A DNA stretch of 64,000 nt from Paenibacillus roseus (GTDB taxonomy: Bacteria; Bacillota; Bacilli; Paenibacillales; Paenibacillaceae): NCBI RefSeq assembly GCF_016424485.1, contig NZ_JAELUP010000072.1:59342-123341 (forward strand), given 5' to 3'. The first letter of the stretch is position 1; each line of letters begins with the position of its first letter. The position numbers and the translations under genes were made by a program. Below, piece after piece: positions 61,285 to 64,000 of the stretch. The notes under the pieces were generated by a model. That model saw only the letters and a list, made by a program, of their open reading frames with translations. It ran no database searches and had not been told where the DNA came from.

Positions 61285-61842
61285 TTTATGACGAGCAGTG
61301 AAGAGCCTGGACAAGAGGACGCTCCCCGCGACAAATAGTCGATTGGACATTCGCGGCAAAACAGCGGACGGGGAACTTATCAACGCTGAGATGCAATTAA
61401 TCAACAAATACGATACCGAGAAACGTACTCTTTTCTACTGGACAAGCTAATACAGCGGATAGCTTCAAAAGGGCCAGTCTTATAAAGTGTTGAAGAAATG
61501 TGTAACCATCAACATCCTGAATTACTCGTTCTTGCCTAACAACCAATGCCATAACGTTTTTCTATCTGCGTAAAGATCGAAGCAGCATCCTGCTTATAGA
61601 TGATATGGAACTGCATTTTCTTGAATTGCCCAGGCTTGGCGATCATGCGGCTCCTGTGGAGAGCGGTGGACTGGTTACTCTTCTTGAAAGGTGTCGATAA
61701 ATCCAATTGGGAGTGCTGAATGATGAACGAGCCTGTGTTGAAAAAAGCAATGGACACATTGGAATTTCTTAGTCAGGATGCCAAAGCCCACGATGAGAAA
61801 AGGAAAGCGATCCAGATGGCTAAGGCTAAAATGGTACGATAA
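61285..61842 (+). pseudogene. Decayed Rpn-type PD-(D/E)XK nuclease family transposase
   Basis: Fragments in several frames read SRLDIRGKTADGELINAEMQ, KYDTEKRTLFYW, KCVTINILNYSFLPNNQCHN, GGLVTLLERCR and MMNEPVLKKAMDTLEFLSQD. They follow the order of the Rpn (recombination-promoting nuclease/putative transposase) family, including the D..E-x-Q nuclease core. The pieces are separated by stops and frameshifts, so no full protein can be made. The N-terminus is missing. Confidence 0.8.
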
Positions 61843-61870
61843 AGAGTCAGTCTTCATCGGACTGACTCTT
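61842..61870 (+). terminator. Hairpin after the Rpn relic
   Basis: AAGAGTCAGTC (61842-61852) and GACTGACTCTT (61860-61870) form an 11-bp stem overlapping the relic's stop codon. A weak T-run follows. Confidence 0.6.
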
Positions 61871-61877
61871 CATACTG

Positions 61878-62096
61878 TTAACTGCTATGAACGCAAGGTA
61901 AGTTTTTATTAAGATCAGTGTATATGCTATCGGCAAGAAACTGGAGAAATTCTATCTTGAGCTTGTCGCGCCTTTGATTACCGAAGACAAAGAAGCTTGT
62001 GGAGCAGGAACTCCGCGCAAAGCGTTCCTGAATGACGGCGGCAAGTCCGTCGATGGGTTTTTGCGTCGCAAGACAGGAAGAAAGTGATCTGATCAC
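61878..62096 (-). pseudogene. IS66 family TnpB-like remnant
   Basis: The minus-strand frame contains KPIDGLAAVIQERFARSSCS and TSFFVFGNQRRDKLKIEFLQF. This matches the IS66 second accessory protein (TnpB), which reads KGIDGLAAIV...LFLF.. RRRDRIK. The protein is cut at both ends and its C-terminal WDGDGF-type motif is lost. Confidence 0.7.
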
Positions 62097-62138
62097 ATTA
62101 CTGTAAAAATCCTCTCTGTCTTCGCTAAAACAACAAAA

Positions 62139-62162
62139 AAAAGCCTTGATATCAAGGCTTTT
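62139..62162 (-). terminator. Terminator of the rRNA-tRNA operon
   Basis: On the minus strand AAAAGCCTTGAT-ATCAAGGCTTTT is followed by a long T-run (TTTTTTTT). It lies 16 bp after the last tRNA gene. Confidence 0.9.
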
Positions 62163-62177
62163 CGAACTTTATTTTGA

Positions 62178-62251
62178 TGGAGCGGGTGATGGGAATCGAA
62201 CCCACGCTACCAGCTTGGAAGGCTGGAGTTCTACCATTGAACTACACCCGC
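62178..62251 (-). tRNA. tRNA-Gly (anticodon TCC)
   Basis: Cloverleaf with GCGGGTG acceptor stem, anticodon loop CTTCCAA and encoded CCA. Last of the array. Confidence 0.95.
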
Positions 62252-62258
62252 ATTATGA

Positions 62259-62335
62259 TGGTCGGGACGACACGATTTGAACATGCGACCCCCTGGTCCC
62301 AAACCAGGTGCTCTACCAAGCTGAGCTACGTCCCG
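62259..62335 (-). tRNA. tRNA-Pro (anticodon TGG)
   Basis: Acceptor CGGGACG, anticodon loop TTTGGGA, encoded CCA. Confidence 0.95.
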
Positions 62336-62357
62336 TGGACAATCATAAGTAAATAAA

Positions 62358-62434
62358 TGGCGTGCCCTGAGAGATTCGAACTCCCGACCTTTTGATTCGT
62401 AGTCAAACGCTCTATCCAGCTGAGCTAAGGGCAC
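62358..62434 (-). tRNA. tRNA-Arg (anticodon ACG)
   Basis: Acceptor GTGCCCT, anticodon loop CTACGAA, encoded CCA. Confidence 0.95.
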
Positions 62435-62437
62435 TTA

Positions 62438-62512
62438 TGGAGCGGAAGACGGGAATCGAACCCGCGACCCTCGCCTTGGCAAGGCGATGCTCTACCGCTG
62501 AGCCACTTCCGC
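62438..62512 (-). tRNA. tRNA-Gly (anticodon GCC)
   Basis: Acceptor GCGGAAG, anticodon loop TTGCCAA, encoded CCA. Confidence 0.95.
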
Positions 62513-62517
62513 AATTA

Positions 62518-62604
62518 TGGTGCGGTCGAGAGGACTCGAACCTCCACGGCTGTTACACCACTAGAACCTGAATCTAGCGCGTCTGCCAATTCCGCCACGA
62601 CCGC
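62518..62604 (-). tRNA. tRNA-Leu (anticodon CAG)
   Basis: Class II tRNA with long variable arm; acceptor GCGGTCG, anticodon loop TTCAGGT, encoded CCA. Confidence 0.95.
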
Positions 62605-62617
62605 AAATTGTAAAGCA

Positions 62618-62690
62618 TGAGACATGTAGGATTCGAACCTACGACACCCTGATTAAAAGTCAGGTGCTCTACCAACTGAGCTAATGTCTC
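62618..62690 (-). tRNA. tRNA-Lys (anticodon TTT)
   Basis: Acceptor GAGACAT, anticodon loop CTTTTAA, discriminator A. CCA is not encoded. Confidence 0.95.
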
Positions 62691-62711
62691 ACAGTTGGCA
62701 TCTTACTTAAA

Positions 62712-62788
62712 TGGGGCGATCGATGGGACTTGAACCCACGAATGCCGGAGCCACAGACCGGTGCGTTAACCCCTTCGCCACGACCGCC
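62712..62788 (-). tRNA. tRNA-His (anticodon GTG)
   Basis: Anticodon loop CTGTGGC, extra 5' G opposite discriminator C, encoded CCA. Confidence 0.95.
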
Positions 62789-62795
62789 ATAAAAC

Positions 62796-62881
62796 TGGTG
62801 GAGGATGATGGATTCGAACCACCGAACTCGTCAGAGAACAGATTTACAGTCTGCTGCGTTTGGCCACTTCGCTAATCCTCC
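62796..62881 (-). tRNA. tRNA-Tyr (anticodon GTA)
   Basis: Class II tRNA with long variable arm; acceptor GGAGGAT, anticodon loop CTGTAAA, encoded CCA. Confidence 0.95.
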
Positions 62882-62884
62882 ATG

Positions 62885-62960
<76 letters not shown>

Positions 62961-62984
62961 AAAATATGCAATTGTACTGCTTCA

Positions 62985-63060
<76 letters not shown>

Positions 63061-63072
63061 ATATGATGATAA

Positions 63073-63149
63073 TGGCGGAGCTGACGGGATTCGAACCCGC
63101 GGTCTCCTGCGTGACAGGCAGGCATGTTAGGCCTCTACACCACAGCTCC
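63073..63149 (-). tRNA. tRNA-Asp (anticodon GTC)
   Basis: Acceptor GGAGCTG, anticodon loop CTGTCAC, encoded CCA. Confidence 0.95.
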
Positions 63150-63193
63150 ACATTATAAGTCCCGGATTTACTCCGATGGTAAAACATTGGTTT

Positions 63194-63270
<77 letters not shown>

Positions 63271-63287
63271 TCGTTAATTACTTTATA

Positions 63288-63363
63288 TGGTGGACGCTGA
63301 CGGGATCGAACCGCCGACCCTCTGCTTGTAAGGCAGATGCTCTCCCAGCTGAGCTAAGCGTCC
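63288..63363 (-). tRNA. tRNA-Val (anticodon TAC)
   Basis: Acceptor GGACGCT, anticodon loop CTTACAA, encoded CCA. Confidence 0.95.
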
Positions 63364-63384
63364 AGGGAATGCTGTATAGCTAAA

Positions 63385-63459
63385 TGGTGACCCGTAGGGG
63401 ATTCGAACCCCTGTTACCTCCGTGAAAGGGAGGTGTCTTAACCCCTTGACCAACGGGCC
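63385..63459 (-). tRNA. tRNA-Glu (anticodon TTC)
   Basis: Acceptor GGCCCGT, anticodon loop CTTTCAC, encoded CCA. Confidence 0.95.
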
Positions 63460-63473
63460 TTGTATGTATAATA

Positions 63474-63561
63474 CGGAGAGAGAGGGATTCGAACCCTCGC
63501 ACCACTTGCGCAGTCTAACCCCTTAGCAGAGGGTCCCCTTGAGCCACTTGGGTATCTCTCC
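63474..63561 (-). tRNA. tRNA-Ser (anticodon GCT)
   Basis: Class II tRNA with long variable arm; acceptor GGAGAGA, anticodon loop CTGCTAA, discriminator G. CCA is not encoded. Confidence 0.94.
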
Positions 63562-63578
63562 AAAGTAAAGTCTTGGAA

Positions 63579-63668
63579 CGGAGAAGGAGGGATTCGAACC
63601 CTCGAGACGCTTGTGACGCCTACACGATTTCCAATCGTGCTCCTTCGACCAGACTCGGACACTTCTCC
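63579..63668 (-). tRNA. tRNA-Ser (anticodon GGA)
   Basis: Class II tRNA with long variable arm; acceptor GGAGAAG, anticodon loop TTGGAAA, discriminator G. CCA is not encoded. Confidence 0.94.
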
Positions 63669-63675
63669 ATAAAGG

Positions 63676-63748
63676 CTCCCCGAACAGGACTCGAACCTGT
63701 GACAACTCGGTTAACAGCCGAGTGCTCTACCAACTGAGCTATCAGGGA
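63676..63748 (-). tRNA. tRNA-Asn (anticodon GTT)
   Basis: Acceptor TCCCTGA, anticodon loop CTGTTAA, discriminator G. CCA is not encoded. Confidence 0.94.
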
Positions 63749-63754
63749 ATATTT

Positions 63755-63830
63755 TGGTGGAGCCAAGGAGGAACGAACTCCTAACCTCCTGCGTGCAAGG
63801 CAGGCGCTCTCCCAGCTGGGCTATAGCCCC
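63755..63830 (-). tRNA. tRNA-Ala (anticodon TGC), atypical
   Basis: Anticodon loop CTTGCAC and encoded CCA. The acceptor stem GGGGCTA pairs with TGGCTCC using wobble pairs, the D-stem has GCCC where GCTC is usual, and the T-loop reads TTCGTTC, giving T instead of the near-invariant A58. First tRNA after the 23S gene. It may be a decaying copy. Confidence 0.85.
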
Positions 63831-63938
63831 ATCTTCAATGTACCAGTTGACGCATACAAATCCAATTTAGAGCAGCCGTTATACTTACACCCTGAAAACT
63901 GAATACGAATGATGTTTACTTTAGCTAAAGTCTATAGG

Positions 63939-64000
63939 ATAAGCCCTCGACCGATTAGTACTGGTCAGCTCCACACATTGCTGTGCGTCCACCCCCAGCC
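63939..64000 (-). rRNA. 23S rRNA, 3' end (rest outside window)
   Basis: The minus strand ends ...CAGTACTAATCGGTCGAGGG CTTATCC, the conserved 3' end of 23S rRNA. The gene continues to the right. The 3' boundary is approximate. The 108-bp spacer to the first tRNA is too short for, and shows no sign of, a 5S gene. Confidence 0.9.

Noticed and set aside
63831..63938. 5S rRNA gene in the 23S-tRNA spacer
   Set aside because: The spacer is about 108 bp and shows none of the conserved 5S sequence.

Overview
The window looks like chromosomal DNA of a Paenibacillus-type member of the Bacillota. The signs are strong AGGAGG ribosome binding sites, CcpA cre-like boxes, a gluconate operator matching the Bacillus subtilis one, a Bacillus-style LexA box, YesM/YesN two-component genes and an rRNA-linked array of 18 tRNA genes. 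Most genes lie on the minus strand.

Layout. 1-3984: 5' part of a large secreted GH3 glycosidase gene that runs off the window. 4302-12564: galactoside-type ABC importer (mglBAC-like) behind a three-gene sensing module (YesN-like regulator, YesM-like kinase, sugar-binding lipoprotein). 12.6-15.4 kb: decayed IS4 transposase, a PilZ protein and a Cys-rich protein of unknown role. 15.4-24.8 kb: membrane acyltransferase, gntR-gntK with a palindromic operator, a polar amino acid ABC importer, a SEC-C protein, an M29 aminopeptidase and a small protein resembling NHLP leader peptides. 25.1-32.97 kb (plus strand): an organosulfur operon made of a MetNIQ-like importer and two DszC-like/NtaA-like oxygenase pairs, behind a folded leader. 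33-38.5 kb: tautomerase with twin operators and a TetR gene, a cNMP-PrsW-zinc ribbon fusion, an exported coiled-coil protein, a LexA-boxed WYL-like mini-protein, and a TipA-type MerR gene over gene relics. 38.6-46.05 kb: inositol catabolism operon iolDEBCAG. 46.4-48.1 kb: an agr-like peptide signalling locus. 48.6-57.06 kb: alpha-mannosidase GH38 with its own sugar ABC importer and a GntR/LacI-type regulator. 57.8-62.1 kb: GxGYxYP lipoprotein, secreted propeller-like protein and relics of a group II intron, an Rpn-type transposase and IS66. 62.18-64 kb: 18 tRNA genes downstream of a 23S rRNA gene.

The gene set describes a plant- or polymer-associated saprophyte: secreted glycosidases release sugars, lipoprotein-fed ABC importers take them up, and local regulators (YesMN, GntR, GntR/LacI, probable cre sites) control them. 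The sulfur operon adds scavenging of sulfur from organic compounds.

The strongest candidate for something undescribed is the agr-like locus. It carries AgrB, an unlisted 39-residue AgrD with serine instead of cysteine at the ring position, a membrane protein resembling an AgrC sensor without a kinase, and a LytTR protein without a receiver. Other leads are the folded leader with mutually exclusive hairpins before the sulfur operon, the cNMP-PrsW fusion, the LexA-boxed WYL-like protein and a dispersed intergenic repeat family.
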